Notes: generated from the sequence alone by a model not told the origin. A DNA stretch of 64,000 nt from Bryobacteraceae bacterium (GCA_023384675.1 JAHDVK010000007.1:1-64000); one strand, 5' to 3'; positions 26,314 through 34,499 are shown, counted from the first letter of the stretch. Made by a program: numbers and translations.

Positions 26314-27143
26314 AAGGGTTTCGTGGCCCGGATATAAGCGCTGAAGACCTTGCCGTCGGCGGCCGCGCCGAGGGCTTCCACGTCGATGCCGGCGGCTTCC
26401 AGCATTTCGCGGGCGTCAGCAGCCTTGTATTCGCGGGTGGGCTCGAGGGAGATGTTCTCGAAGCCGGCGGCGGCGAGTTTTTCGCGGTATTCGTTCTGTT
26501 CAAGCGCGCCCGCGACGCAACCTACCCACAGCGCGAGGCTCTCGCGAATCTGCTCAGGCACTGCTCCGCGGAAGGCGATATCGGAAACCGCGAACCGCCC
26601 GCCCGGCTTCAAGACCCGAAAGGCCTCCCGGAGCACCTGCCCCTTGTCGGCGGAGAGATTGATGACGCAGTTCGAGATCAGCACGTCCACGGAATTGTCC
26701 GGCAGGGGGATGTCCTCGATCTCGCCCTTCAGGAACTCGACGTTGTCGACGCCCGCTTTGAGCTTATTTTCGTTCGCCAGGGCGAGCATCTCATCGGTCA
26801 TATCGAGACCATAGGCCTTGCCCGCCGGGCCCACGCGGCGTGCCGACAGCAGTACGTCAATCCCGCCGCCCGAACCCAGATCGAGCACCGTTTCCCCGGG
26901 CTTGAGTTCGGCCAAAGCGGTCGGGTTGCCGCAGCCGAGCGAGGCCAGCAAGGCGTCGGCCGGGACGAGGGCGGCCTCGCCGTCCACGTACAGATCGCGG
27001 GTGATCGGGTCCACGGCGTGCAGCGGTTTTGCCGTGCCGCAGCAGGAGGTCTTGCCTTCGGTTACGACGCGGAGCGCTGCTTCGCCGTACTTCTTCTTGA
27101 CCAGTTCCTTGACAGAATCTGGATCTGTGAGGTTGATGTTCAT
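26310..27143 (-). CDS. arsM: arsenite S-adenosylmethionine methyltransferase
   Basis: 277 aa. ArsM converts As(III) to methylated, finally volatile, species. Class I SAM fold: VLDLGSGGGIDVLLSA (motif I), GLDMTDEML. The As-binding cysteines are in place: Cys34-Cys35 in SCCG, Cys159 in LISNCVINLS, and Cys209 in WVGCVAGAL, matching the layout of characterised ArsM enzymes. It is divergent from arsR, and its promoter overlaps the likely ArsR operator. The ATG at 27143 has no Shine-Dalgarno; the -10 element ends 6 nt before it, so the mRNA is probably leaderless. Confidence 0.95.
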   Translation of the reverse strand: MNINLTDPDSVKELVKKKYGEAALRVVTEGKTSCCGTAKPLHAVDPITRDLYVDGEAALVPADALLASLGCGNPTALAELKPGETVLDLGSGGGIDVLLSARRVGPAGKAYGLDMTDEMLALANENKLKAGVDNVEFLKGEIEDIPLPDNSVDVLISNCVINLSADKGQVLREAFRVLKPGGRFAVSDIAFRGAVPEQIRESLALWVGCVAGALEQNEYREKLAAAGFENISLEPTREYKAADAREMLEAAGIDVEALGAAADGKVFSAYIRATKPF

Positions 27144-27165
27144 ATTTCTAGGATAATCGAAATAT
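27142..27165. promoter_or_regulatory. candidate ArsR operator, inverted repeat ATATTTC-N10-GAAATAT
   Basis: A perfect 7-bp inverted repeat with centre-to-centre spacing suited to a dimeric winged-helix repressor. It covers the arsM -10 element, the start point and the start codon, so ArsR bound here would block RNA polymerase. It lies 60 bp upstream of arsR, so it may control both directions. Confidence 0.5.
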
Positions 27166-27177
27166 TGTGCATGTCAA
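27150..27177 (-). promoter_or_regulatory. arsM promoter, predicted leaderless
   Basis: On the minus strand: TTGACA (27172-27177, perfect -35), a 16-bp spacer and TATCCT (27150-27155, 4 of 6). Only 6 nt separate the -10 from the arsM ATG, so transcription should start at or next to the A of the start codon. Confidence 0.6.
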
Positions 27178-27225
27178 GTGGGGGACAGGCAATTTTTCGG
27201 CTTTTCGGGTATTCTGGAGGACGCG

Positions 27226-27576
27226 ATGGCTTCCTCGAATCAGCCGGCGCCCGATGTGGCCCGATTCGCCGACATGTTCGCGGCGATGGGGGCGGAGCCG
27301 CGGCTCCGAATCATCCGGCTCTTACTGGCGGCGCATCCGGAGGGGATGGTTGCGGGCGACATTCAATCGGAGCTTGGGATTCCGGCCTCCACTCTTTCGC
27401 ATCATCTGGACAAGCTGAAGAACGAGGGTCTGGTGGCGGTGCGGCGCGACGGGACGTTCTTGTGGTACCGGGCGAACACCGAATCGCTCCGGAACCTGTT
27501 GGATTTTCTGTACGCCGAGTGCTGCACGAGGAATCAAGCGATTCCACCTGACCAGCTTGTTCGTTTCTGCGAGTAG
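27226..27576 (+). CDS. arsR: ArsR-family arsenite-responsive repressor
   Basis: 116 aa winged-helix repressor: FAAMGAEPRLRIIRLLLAA, then the recognition helix IPASTLSHHLDKLKNEGLV and the wing VRRDGTFLWYRAN. Metal sensing is likely by the C-terminal cysteines Cys99-Cys100 (AECCTRN) and Cys115, as in ArsR types with a C-terminal As(III) site, since the helix-4 CxC of the plasmid type is missing. The ATG at 27226 is fixed by CTGGAGG at 27214-27220, 5 nt upstream. Divergent from arsM and followed after 76 bp by arsC. Confidence 0.92.
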   Translation: MASSNQPAPDVARFADMFAAMGAEPRLRIIRLLLAAHPEGMVAGDIQSELGIPASTLSHHLDKLKNEGLVAVRRDGTFLWYRANTESLRNLLDFLYAECCTRNQAIPPDQLVRFCE

Positions 27577-27603
27577 TCTGACGAACCTGAGGAGGAGTGC
27601 CAC

Positions 27604-27732
27604 GTGACGCATTGCCGGACGTGTCTCGCGGTTTGGAGCGGGGGGCGAGAGAGTGAGTGTCCTGGTGTTGTGTACGGGCAATTCCGCGCGCAGCCAATTG
27701 GCGGAGGGGTTTTTGCAGTCTCGGGATCCTGA
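27604..27732 (+). CDS. possible 42-codon upstream ORF overlapping arsC
   Basis: A GTG-initiated frame of 42 codons begins 8 nt after a perfect GGAGG (27591-27595) in the arsR-arsC gap. It reads MTHCRTCLAVWSGG at the start and ends at a TGA inside arsC, in another frame. It contains three cysteines, two as HCRTC. It could be a leader peptide that couples or senses, or an accident of the strong ribosome-binding site. No homologue is recognised. Confidence 0.25.
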   Translation: MTHCRTCLAVWSGGRESECPGVVYGQFRAQPIGGGVFAVSGS

Positions 27733-28075
27733 TTTGGAAGTGCATTCGGCAGGGACCGAGCCTGCGCGGCGAGTGAATCCTTACGCGGTCCGGGCGATGG
27801 AGGAGATCGGCATCGATATATCGGGCGGCAAGCCGAAGCATGTCCGGCAATTTCGTGAGCTTCCCTTCGATTTCGTGGTGACGGTGTGCGGGGAAGCGGA
27901 TGAGAGCTGCCCCATATTGCGGGGTCGAGCCGGCAAGCGGCTGCACATCGGGTTTCCCGATCCCGCCAAGGCAACGGGGAGCGACGAGCAGATCATGACG
28001 CCGTTCAGGCAAGTGGGGGACGACATCCGGAAGCGTTTCAAGGAGTTTCACGGTCAGGAGATCAGGAAAGCCTGA
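27653..28075 (+). CDS. arsC: thioredoxin-type arsenate reductase (low-molecular-weight phosphatase fold)
   Basis: 140 aa. Reduces arsenate to arsenite. The phosphatase-type loop CTGNSAR (Cys7 to Arg13) binds arsenate; Cys79 (VTVCGEA) and Cys86 (ESCPIL) form the redox relay seen in thioredoxin-coupled ArsC; FPDPA carries the general-acid Asp. It starts at GTG 27653, directly ahead of VLVLCTGNS, with only a weak purine-rich stretch before it. The product, arsenite, is the substrate of ArsM encoded 500 bp away. No efflux pump (ArsB/Acr3) is present. Confidence 0.92.
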   Translation: MSVLVLCTGNSARSQLAEGFLQSRDPDLEVHSAGTEPARRVNPYAVRAMEEIGIDISGGKPKHVRQFRELPFDFVVTVCGEADESCPILRGRAGKRLHIGFPDPAKATGSDEQIMTPFRQVGDDIRKRFKEFHGQEIRKA

Positions 28076-28398
28076 GCGGGCTCGCCGGCGCAGCGGTTGC
28101 CGGCTCGTGTGAGCACATCGCCCCAGCTTGCCGCCTGAAGATGGCAGGTTTAACATATTGAAAAATAATACTTTTCTTACCCGCAGCGTTCCAGCTGCGC
28201 GTATAAACCGGCGGTCACGTTCCTGACGCTGGCGAGAGCCGGGAGCCTGTGGATGCTGGCTCATTCTGAGAATTTACAAATTGAGCCTGGAACCGGATGA
28301 ACGTATGAGCCGTTTCATTGCTAGGCTGCGCGTATCTGCCCAGAGGAGGCAAAGGCATGATCATGAGCTGGGAAGAAGAACAGATGATCCAGGTGGTG
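28076..28398. other. intergenic region between convergent arsC and the kinase gene
   Basis: No convincing gene. A GC hairpin GCCGGC-N9-GCCGGC at 28084-28104, 9 bp after the arsC stop, could protect or end the arsC transcript but lacks a T-tract. A second small hairpin CGCAGC-N6-GCTGCG at 28182-28199 is followed, in the minus-strand direction, by an A/T-rich run and could end the kinase operon. Both are weak. Confidence 0.4.
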
Positions 28399-30837
28399 CT
28401 ACAACCCGAGAGCCGCCAGCCGCTGGCGGACGCGCTTGAGCTCGCCCAGCGACTCCGTGTTCGCCTGCTTGCGCAGCTCGAGCTCCTCGATGAGGGCGAC
28501 GGCGCGCCGGTAGCTTTGTGTGGCTCCGTCGCGCTGGCCGAGGGCAAGCTGAGCATCGCCGAGTGCCCCGAGTGAGACGGCGACTTCCGCGCGGGCTCCC
28601 GCGTTCGCTGGGTCATGCCCGGAGAGATTTTCCCGCATAGCGAGGGCGATACCAAGACTCTTCAGGGCGGAACGGGCCTGACCAGCGGCGGTTTCGACCA
28701 CACCCATGCGGTGATGGGCGTTGGCCAGCATGAAGGCCGTGCGGGCGTCCTTCGGATCGGCGTTGTGCAGCCGTTGATAGATCTCGATGGCGGCACGCAG
28801 GTCATCCAGCGCTTCGGTGAAACGGCCCTGTTCGAGCCGGATGGTGCTTCGCGCGCCCAGGGTGGTAGCGCGGGTGAGGCGGATGGGGGAGTGGCCCGGA
28901 AACCGGCGCAGACCTTCTTCGCCGGCCGTCAAGGCTTCCTCGTAGCATTTCAGAGCCTCGGCGGTTTTGCCATTCCGCGCCAGGACGGATCCCATGCGCA
29001 CGGCGGCGAGCATGAATACACGGTAATCGGGTCCAGTGGGCTGGCCGGTGGTCATGAGCCGCTGGGCGAGTTCGTAGGCCTTGGTACGGTGCTTGAGCAC
29101 ATTCTCGTGGTCGGCGACGTGGTAGAAAGAGCCGCCCAGGGAAGTGTGGCTGGCGGTAACGAGGCGGAGCAGTTCGCGGTTGTCCGGGTCGGCGGCGAAG
29201 AGTTCCTCGCGGATGGAAAGGCCTTTGAGATCGTGTAGGATTCCGCCGTGAAAGTCCCCCGCGATACGGAGAGCGCCGGCGAGGCGGAGGTGGGTTTGGG
29301 CCAGATCCTTGCGCGTCCTGGGGGAGCGGGGAAGCTGCTCGCGCAGAGCGAGAGCCTTGCGGTAGGACTCGAGGGAACCGGCGGTATCACCGAGGTGAGG
29401 GCCGTCGGCGCGGCCCTGAACATCGCCCATTTTTTCGTAGGCCAGCGCGAGCTCTTCGATCAAGCCGGGCGCTTCGCGGGCTTCAGCGGCCATGGCGTCG
29501 AGATAACGGAGGGCGTCGGTCATGAGCTTCTCGCGAAGTCCGGTGCCGCCGGGGATGGAAGCGAGCGCGTCGTGTTCGATGAGGAAGGCATTTGCCAGGC
29601 GGCGGCCGTCTTCAAACCAACGGGTGGCGCGGTCGCGCTCCCAGCGTGCGACTCGGGCCTGCCAGGCGGTGGCGACGGCGCCGCCGACGAGGGCGATGGC
29701 CAGCAGCGCGGCGAATGCGACGCCGGCGCGGTTTCGCGCAACGAACTTGCGTGCGCGGTAGGTGAGGGTGTCGGGCCGGGCGAGGACCGGCAGGCCGGCC
29801 TCCCATCGGCGCAGGTCTTCGGAGAATTGCTCGACTGACAGGTACCGGCGGCTGCTGTCCTTATGGAGCGCCTTGAGGATGATGGTGTCGAGGTCGCCGC
29901 GCAAGATGGGGGCATGTTCGGCGCAAACCTCGCTGGGGCGGGCGACCTCGGTTTCGCAGACGACGCGCTCGAGTTCGGCCGCAGACAGATTCTCGAACCG
30001 GTGGGCGCGTTTGCCGGTCAGAAGCTCATAGAGGACCGCGCCGAGCGAGTAGACGTCGGAGGCGGTATTCACTGGTTCGCCGCGAACCTGTTCCGGGCTG
30101 GCGTAGTCGGGTGTGAGGCGGCGCTCATTCAGGGTGAGCGTGGCGGATTGGCCAGGCAGGTTGGGCACCAGGATTTTGGCGATGCCGAAATCGAGCAGCT
30201 TGGGCTCGCCTTGGGTGTTGATGAGGATGTTGCCGGGCTTGAGATCCCGGTGAACGATCAAGTTGCGGTGGGCATATTGCACCGCTTCACAGACCCGGCG
30301 GAACAGGTCGAGGCGCGCAGGGATGGAGAGACCGTGAATCGAGCAATAATCGTTGATCGGGATGCCCTCGACGAGTTCCATGACGAGGTAAGGGCGGCCA
30401 TCGGGAGCGGCGCCGCCGTCGAGGATCCGGCCAATATTGGGATGGTTGAGAAAGGCCAGGATCTGCCTTTCGTACCGGAAGCGCTCGAGGACTTCGACGG
30501 TGTCCATGCCGCGCTTGACCACCTTGATGGCGACTTCCTGCTGGAACTGGTCGTCGTCGCGGACGGCGCGATAGACGGCGCCCATTCCTCCGCGGCCGAG
30601 CTGTTCGGCAAGCCGCCAGGGTCCGAGACGGGTGCCGGGCGTGAGGTCCTGCTCGAGCGCGGGCTGTTCCAGAAAGGCGCCGGCTTCATCGTCGGCCGCG
30701 AGCAACGATTCCACCTCGGCGCGCAGCTGCCTGTCGCCGGCACAAAGAGAGTCCAGGAGGAACGGACGCGCGGCTCGGGGCTGGTCCAACAATTGCTGGA
30801 GGGTGGATTTGACTTGACGCCAGCGCTCCGGGGTCAT
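28399..30837 (-). CDS. transmembrane Ser/Thr protein kinase with C-terminal TPR repeats
   Basis: 812 aa. Hanks-type kinase domain at about 74-350: glycine loop LGRGGMGAVY (80-89), VAIKVV with Lys105, HRDLKPGNIL (196-205), DFGIAK (216-221), DYASPEQ. One membrane helix at about 371-392, then an extracytoplasmic TPR region at about 450-800. The start ATG overlaps the sigma-factor stop by 4 bp, so the two are coupled; the first 60 residues contain the short helical motif common to kinases paired with ECF factors. All catalytic residues are present, so it should be active. This kinase/TPR layout is frequent in Acidobacteriota and Planctomycetes. Confidence 0.9.
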   Translation of the reverse strand: MTPERWRQVKSTLQQLLDQPRAARPFLLDSLCAGDRQLRAEVESLLAADDEAGAFLEQPALEQDLTPGTRLGPWRLAEQLGRGGMGAVYRAVRDDDQFQQEVAIKVVKRGMDTVEVLERFRYERQILAFLNHPNIGRILDGGAAPDGRPYLVMELVEGIPINDYCSIHGLSIPARLDLFRRVCEAVQYAHRNLIVHRDLKPGNILINTQGEPKLLDFGIAKILVPNLPGQSATLTLNERRLTPDYASPEQVRGEPVNTASDVYSLGAVLYELLTGKRAHRFENLSAAELERVVCETEVARPSEVCAEHAPILRGDLDTIILKALHKDSSRRYLSVEQFSEDLRRWEAGLPVLARPDTLTYRARKFVARNRAGVAFAALLAIALVGGAVATAWQARVARWERDRATRWFEDGRRLANAFLIEHDALASIPGGTGLREKLMTDALRYLDAMAAEAREAPGLIEELALAYEKMGDVQGRADGPHLGDTAGSLESYRKALALREQLPRSPRTRKDLAQTHLRLAGALRIAGDFHGGILHDLKGLSIREELFAADPDNRELLRLVTASHTSLGGSFYHVADHENVLKHRTKAYELAQRLMTTGQPTGPDYRVFMLAAVRMGSVLARNGKTAEALKCYEEALTAGEEGLRRFPGHSPIRLTRATTLGARSTIRLEQGRFTEALDDLRAAIEIYQRLHNADPKDARTAFMLANAHHRMGVVETAAGQARSALKSLGIALAMRENLSGHDPANAGARAEVAVSLGALGDAQLALGQRDGATQSYRRAVALIEELELRKQANTESLGELKRVRQRLAALGL

Positions 30838-31403
30838 GCTGGGGGTGCACCGCGACTCAGTTCGCGATAGAGCCAGGCACGGGCGGCGGCCCATTCGCGC
30901 TTCACCGTGGCTGGTGAGACGTTCAGAACCGCGGCGGTCTCCTCGATGGAGAGCCCGCCGAAAAAGCGCAATTCGATGACGCGGCTTTGCTGGGGATCGA
31001 GTTCGGCCAGCGCGCCGAGGGCGTCGTCGAGCGCGACGAGGTCGAGGTCGCGGGGAGCGGCGGCGTCGAAGTTGTCGTCGATGGCGAAGTGAGCGGCGCC
31101 GGCGCCCCGTTTGGCGGCCTGGTGCGCGCGGGCGTGGTCAACGAGAATGCGCCGGATCATCTGCGCGGCGACTCCGAAAAAGTGTGCCCGGCCCTGCCAT
31201 TCGACACGGCTTTGGTCGATCAGCCGCAGAAACGCTTCATGAACCAATGCGGTGGGCTGCAGGGTGTGGCCTGCGCGCTCGCGGCTGAGGTAGCGGGCGG
31301 CGAGACGCCGCAACTCATCGTAAACAGCGGGCGCGAGCTGTTCGAACGCGCCTTGATTGCCTTGGCTCCAATCGGCCAACAACCGGGTGACGTCGGCGCC
31401 CAT
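30834..31403 (-). CDS. ECF-subfamily RNA polymerase sigma factor
   Basis: 189 aa. Region 2: QLAPAVYDELRRLAARYLSRE, then HTLQPTALVHEAFLRLI and FFGVAAQMIRRILVDHARA, hallmarks of the acidobacterial/planctomycete ECF group (TIGR02999-like). Region 4: LDPQQSRVIELRFFGGLSIEETAAVLNVSPATVKREWAAARAWL. No anti-sigma factor is adjacent; instead the coupled kinase is probably the regulator, by phosphorylating the sigma factor or a partner. The start ATG was chosen ahead of GADVTRLL because the upstream frame contains the -10 element. Confidence 0.9.
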   Translation of the reverse strand: MGADVTRLLADWSQGNQGAFEQLAPAVYDELRRLAARYLSRERAGHTLQPTALVHEAFLRLIDQSRVEWQGRAHFFGVAAQMIRRILVDHARAHQAAKRGAGAAHFAIDDNFDAAAPRDLDLVALDDALGALAELDPQQSRVIELRFFGGLSIEETAAVLNVSPATVKREWAAARAWLYRELSRGAPPA

Positions 31404-31764
31404 GACCTTCGGTATTTTACCACGCTGTGAGGATAGAGCTACGGAACTGTCCAGATTGCCGTTGGCCAGGCGAGGCGCAACCCGCAAGGGATGTGATGCG
31501 ATTCACGCGATGAAATCCGCCGGATGGCACACGACAACGGTGGTATGCGCGGCGTGGGCGGTTCATGACGTGGGGCGGTGCGGGGTGCAAGGCGATGGGC
31601 GATCGGGCGGCACGGATTTCGCGTTCTATGAGGCGCACGTGGCGGTGAAGCGCTGACCCTTGCCAACGGAGAGGGCAGGTCCTGTCCGGCGGAATCAATG
31701 AGGCGCGGTGGCTAGTTGAACAGTTCGATCTGACTGGGTCACGAGATTGGAACAGGTGGATGGC
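31404..31764. other. intergenic region upstream of the sigma factor
   Basis: Apart from the sigma-factor promoter I see no firm feature. A 48-codon open frame at 31510-31656 on the plus strand ends in GGTDFAFYEAHVAVKR, which looks protein-like at its tail, but there is no ribosome-binding site and no recognised homologue. It may be a gene remnant. Confidence 0.4.
31414..31422 (-). promoter_or_regulatory. candidate extended -10 promoter of the sigma/kinase operon
   Basis: TGGTAAAAT on the minus strand: TGn plus TAAAAT (5 of 6). It ends 10 nt before the ATG. A GAAGG close to the start is a poor ribosome-binding site at 3-nt spacing, so a very short leader is likely. Confidence 0.4.
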
Positions 31765-33246
31765 TCAGCGGGTGAGGCTGGCGACGAGGAGGTCGCCGCG
31801 GCCGAGGCGGTCGAAGAGCAGGGCGGCGCCGCGCGCCGGGGTCAGGAGATGGCGGGCGCGGGCGATGTCTTCGGGCGTGACGCCGGGGCAGGCGCCGTGG
31901 GGGGCTTGGAGTTCGCTGTGGATGAGCGATTCGACGGGGGTGGCGGTGTGGAGGTGGCGCAGGTGCAGGCCGCTTTTTTTGGCGAGGATGCGCAGGGCGC
32001 GCGGGGAGTAGATGGCATTGACGTGCGGGCTGTGCCACTGGCTCCATGCGGGTCCGTAACGGGCGGCCCAGATGCTGTGCAGGTTGGGGGTGGCGATGAT
32101 CGGGTGGGGGCGGTTCCGGGCGGCGTGGACGAATTCGTCCAGGGGTGTCTGCGCGGGATTGAGCGCATCGGTGGGAACCCGGAGGTTGGAGGGGCGGGCG
32201 AGGCTGCCAAGGATGGAATAGAGGGGCTTTCCGCTCAGCAGGCCGCAGGTCGCGAAAGGGCGATGCGGAGCCGGGCGTGGCGGCCCGGCGGGTTCGCCGG
32301 GCGGCGGGTCGACGAAGGCGAGGTCGCAGGCGGCGCAGTGATACCAGGTGCGGGCGGAGCGGCTTTCGGGGCCGCAGGCGGTGGTGAAGAGTAGGCGCGC
32401 AGGCGGTTTGCCGCAGAGGGGGCAGCGGCCTTCGCTGGCCGGGCGGGGAGCAGTTAGAAGAGGCCACGCGAGGTGCTCGTCGCGCAAAGGGTAGACCAGA
32501 TGGTCCGGCTGGGCGGCGCGTTTCGAGGTTGGGGCGGGCGGAATGCGGCGGTGTTGGTCGCGGCGGATCGCGAGAAGGCGGGCGACCTCCATTTCGCGCC
32601 GGTATTCGCGGGGATCGCCCGAAAGCTGGCCGGGGCGGATGCGGAAGCAGCCCGCCGATTCGGGGATGAAGTGGAACGGGTAGCGGGCGGCGAGGCGGAG
32701 CCAGAGGTCGTAGTCGCCGGCGAGGCGGAAGTTCGCGCGATCGAGTCCGTCCACGGAATGATATGCGCGGCGGGTAAAGAAGACGCACTCCTGGTAGAGG
32801 ATGTGGCCGCGGAGCAGATCATGGTATCCGATCTGGCGTTGCGGCCGGTTTTGGAGGCGCCAGCCCTCTTTGAGAATCGTGCCTTCGAAGTAGACCACGT
32901 CGCGCTTTGGATGGTCGTGGAAGGCGGCGGTGGCACGAAACAGCGCGCCGGGTTCGTAGAGGTCGTCGCTGTTGAGCCAGGCAAAGATCTCGCCGGAGGC
33001 GGCTTCGAAGCCCTTGGCGAGGGCGTCGTAGATGTTGCGGTCGCGGCCTTGGAGGAGCAGGTCCACATGATGTGACTGGCGCTGGATGATTTCGAGCGAG
33101 TCGTCGGTGGAACCTCCGTCCACGATGATGTACTCGAGATTCGGGTAGTGCTGGTTGACGATGCTGAGGATGGTCTCCTCGAGGTGGGCGCCCCCATTGA
33201 GGTTGGGGGTGACAACCGTGATGCGGGGCCATTGTTCGGAGGGCAT
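31765..33246 (-). CDS. GT2 glycosyltransferase with a truncated methyltransferase tail
   Basis: 493 aa. Residues 1-240 are a GT-A glycosyltransferase: TVVTPNLNGGAHLEETILSI, IIVDGGSTDDS (41-50), AWLNSDDLYEPG (DxD-like, 89-100), AGDYDLWLRLA. Residues 270-310 are a zinc-ribbon-like CPLC (275-278) with CAAC (304-307), as found at the front of SAM methyltransferases that modify sugars. After FVDPPPGEP the SAM-binding motif I segment is absent; the sequence resumes with IIATPNLHSIWA and IYSPRALRILAKKSGL, the last part of such enzymes. About 60-80 residues of the Rossmann core seem lost, so methyl transfer is unlikely. The gene starts 8 bp after the preceding GT2. Confidence 0.75.
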   Translation of the reverse strand: MPSEQWPRITVVTPNLNGGAHLEETILSIVNQHYPNLEYIIVDGGSTDDSLEIIQRQSHHVDLLLQGRDRNIYDALAKGFEAASGEIFAWLNSDDLYEPGALFRATAAFHDHPKRDVVYFEGTILKEGWRLQNRPQRQIGYHDLLRGHILYQECVFFTRRAYHSVDGLDRANFRLAGDYDLWLRLAARYPFHFIPESAGCFRIRPGQLSGDPREYRREMEVARLLAIRRDQHRRIPPAPTSKRAAQPDHLVYPLRDEHLAWPLLTAPRPASEGRCPLCGKPPARLLFTTACGPESRSARTWYHCAACDLAFVDPPPGEPAGPPRPAPHRPFATCGLLSGKPLYSILGSLARPSNLRVPTDALNPAQTPLDEFVHAARNRPHPIIATPNLHSIWAARYGPAWSQWHSPHVNAIYSPRALRILAKKSGLHLRHLHTATPVESLIHSELQAPHGACPGVTPEDIARARHLLTPARGAALLFDRLGRGDLLVASLTR

Positions 33247-33254
33247 GGGGCGAG

Positions 33255-34499
33255 TCAACCGGACCGGCCTCCCAGCCATCGCGCGGCGCGGTAGAGGGAT
33301 CTCAGTCCGGGGATGCGGCGGAGCCGGTTGAGCTGGCCTTCGATGTGATTGCGGTAGTTCCGCAATTCGTCGAGTTCGCGGTACAGCTCGTTGAGGTGCT
33401 GCTCGAAGTGGTGCAGGCTGCCGTGGGCTTCCGGGTGGGCTTGATAGAAGGACTCGGCGAGGCGGCGTGCGCCACCCATGCCGGCGAGCAGAGTGGCGTA
33501 GTGGCGGCGGTAGATGCGGCGTGCGCGTTCGTGGTGCGCGGGCTGCTGAAGCATCCAGTGGAGCAGAAAGAGCAGCACTTCGAGCCGGCTGCCCGAGGCG
33601 AAGCCCGCGCGCAGGTACTCGGCGGTGTAGCTGCCTTCGTGCACGGTGTAGTGGATGAGGGGTTCCGGGATGAGCTGGATGGGGGCGGCGAGGGACAGCT
33701 TGAGGAAGAGGAGCCAGTCTTCGGCCTGATGGCTCATGGTGCGGGGGTAGTCGCCGGCGCGGTGGAAGGCCTCGCGGCGGACGATGACGGTGGAGTTGAC
33801 GATGGGATCGCCGCGGAGGAGTTGGTCGAAATCGTAAGGAGGGCGGAAGTCGAGCGGAGCGGGCGCGCGGCGGTGGTCGCCGGCGAGTTCCGTGCCGCTC
33901 CAGCCGGGCAGCGGTTCGCCGGCGAGGTTGCGGTTGTAGCCGAAGGCGCAGACGCACGTGGATTCCGGATGCTGCTCGAAGTGCGGCATCTGAGTGGCGA
34001 GTTTGTGCGGGAGCCAGACATCGTCCGCATCCAACAGCGCAAGGAAGGCGCCGCGCGCATGGGCGGCGCAGCGGTTGCGGGTGGCGCTGACGCCATGGTT
34101 GCCGGCATCCTCGTGCGTGAGGACGTGAACGGGGATCTGGTGGCGCGCGGCCCAAGCGCGGGCGGTGGCGAGGGAATCGTCGCGGGAGCCATCGTCGCAG
34201 ACGATGATCTCGAGGCCATAGCCGCAAGGCTGTTGGGTGGCTGCGGAATCGAGACAGCGTTCGATGAAAGCCGCGCCATTGTGGAGCGGCACGATGACGG
34301 AGATCAGCCGGGAATCCACGTCCGCCGGGGCTGAAGGCGCCGGCTGGCTCGCGGCCGAGCCGCTGGCGGCGAGCCATTCCAGAGGATCTTCGCGCAGGCG
34401 TTGCAGCTGCTGTTGAGCGGACTCGTTCCGGGAGCGCAAGTCAGCCACTTCGCGCTGGAGGTCGCCGATGTACTCGTTGTGCGCGTCCGATGAAGCCAT
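33255..34499 (-). CDS. GT2-family glycosyltransferase
   Basis: 414 aa. A short N-terminal coiled coil (about 8-40) precedes a GT-A domain at about 66-300: ISVIVPLHNGAAFIERCLDS, IIVCDDGSRDDSL, FLALLDADDVWLPHKL (DxD motif) and MSHQAEDWLLFLKLS. The C-terminal 100 residues are helical with a second coiled coil (HFEQHLNELYRELDELRNY). Sugar and acceptor unknown; surface polysaccharide synthesis is likely. It forms a two-gene operon with the downstream GT2/methyltransferase fusion. Confidence 0.85.
   Translation of the reverse strand: MASSDAHNEYIGDLQREVADLRSRNESAQQQLQRLREDPLEWLAASGSAASQPAPSAPADVDSRLISVIVPLHNGAAFIERCLDSAATQQPCGYGLEIIVCDDGSRDDSLATARAWAARHQIPVHVLTHEDAGNHGVSATRNRCAAHARGAFLALLDADDVWLPHKLATQMPHFEQHPESTCVCAFGYNRNLAGEPLPGWSGTELAGDHRRAPAPLDFRPPYDFDQLLRGDPIVNSTVIVRREAFHRAGDYPRTMSHQAEDWLLFLKLSLAAPIQLIPEPLIHYTVHEGSYTAEYLRAGFASGSRLEVLLFLLHWMLQQPAHHERARRIYRRHYATLLAGMGGARRLAESFYQAHPEAHGSLHHFEQHLNELYRELDELRNYRNHIEGQLNRLRRIPGLRSLYRAARWLGGRSG

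Noticed and set aside
28141-28260. Possible mobile-element end or dispersed repeat in the arsC-kinase gap
   Set aside because: No terminal inverted repeats, target duplication or transposase remnant could be seen; repeat status needs the rest of the genome.
28318-28575. 85-codon frame on the plus strand near the kinase 3' end
   Set aside because: Mostly antisense to the kinase TPR region, with no supporting homology or promoter.
31510-31656. 48-codon open frame in the gap upstream of the sigma factor
   Set aside because: No ribosome-binding site, no recognised family; kept only as a possible remnant in the intergenic note.
31739-32788. 349-codon Pro/Arg-rich frame on the minus strand
   Set aside because: Shifted frame of the GT2/methyltransferase gene; composition typical of a GC-rich shadow.
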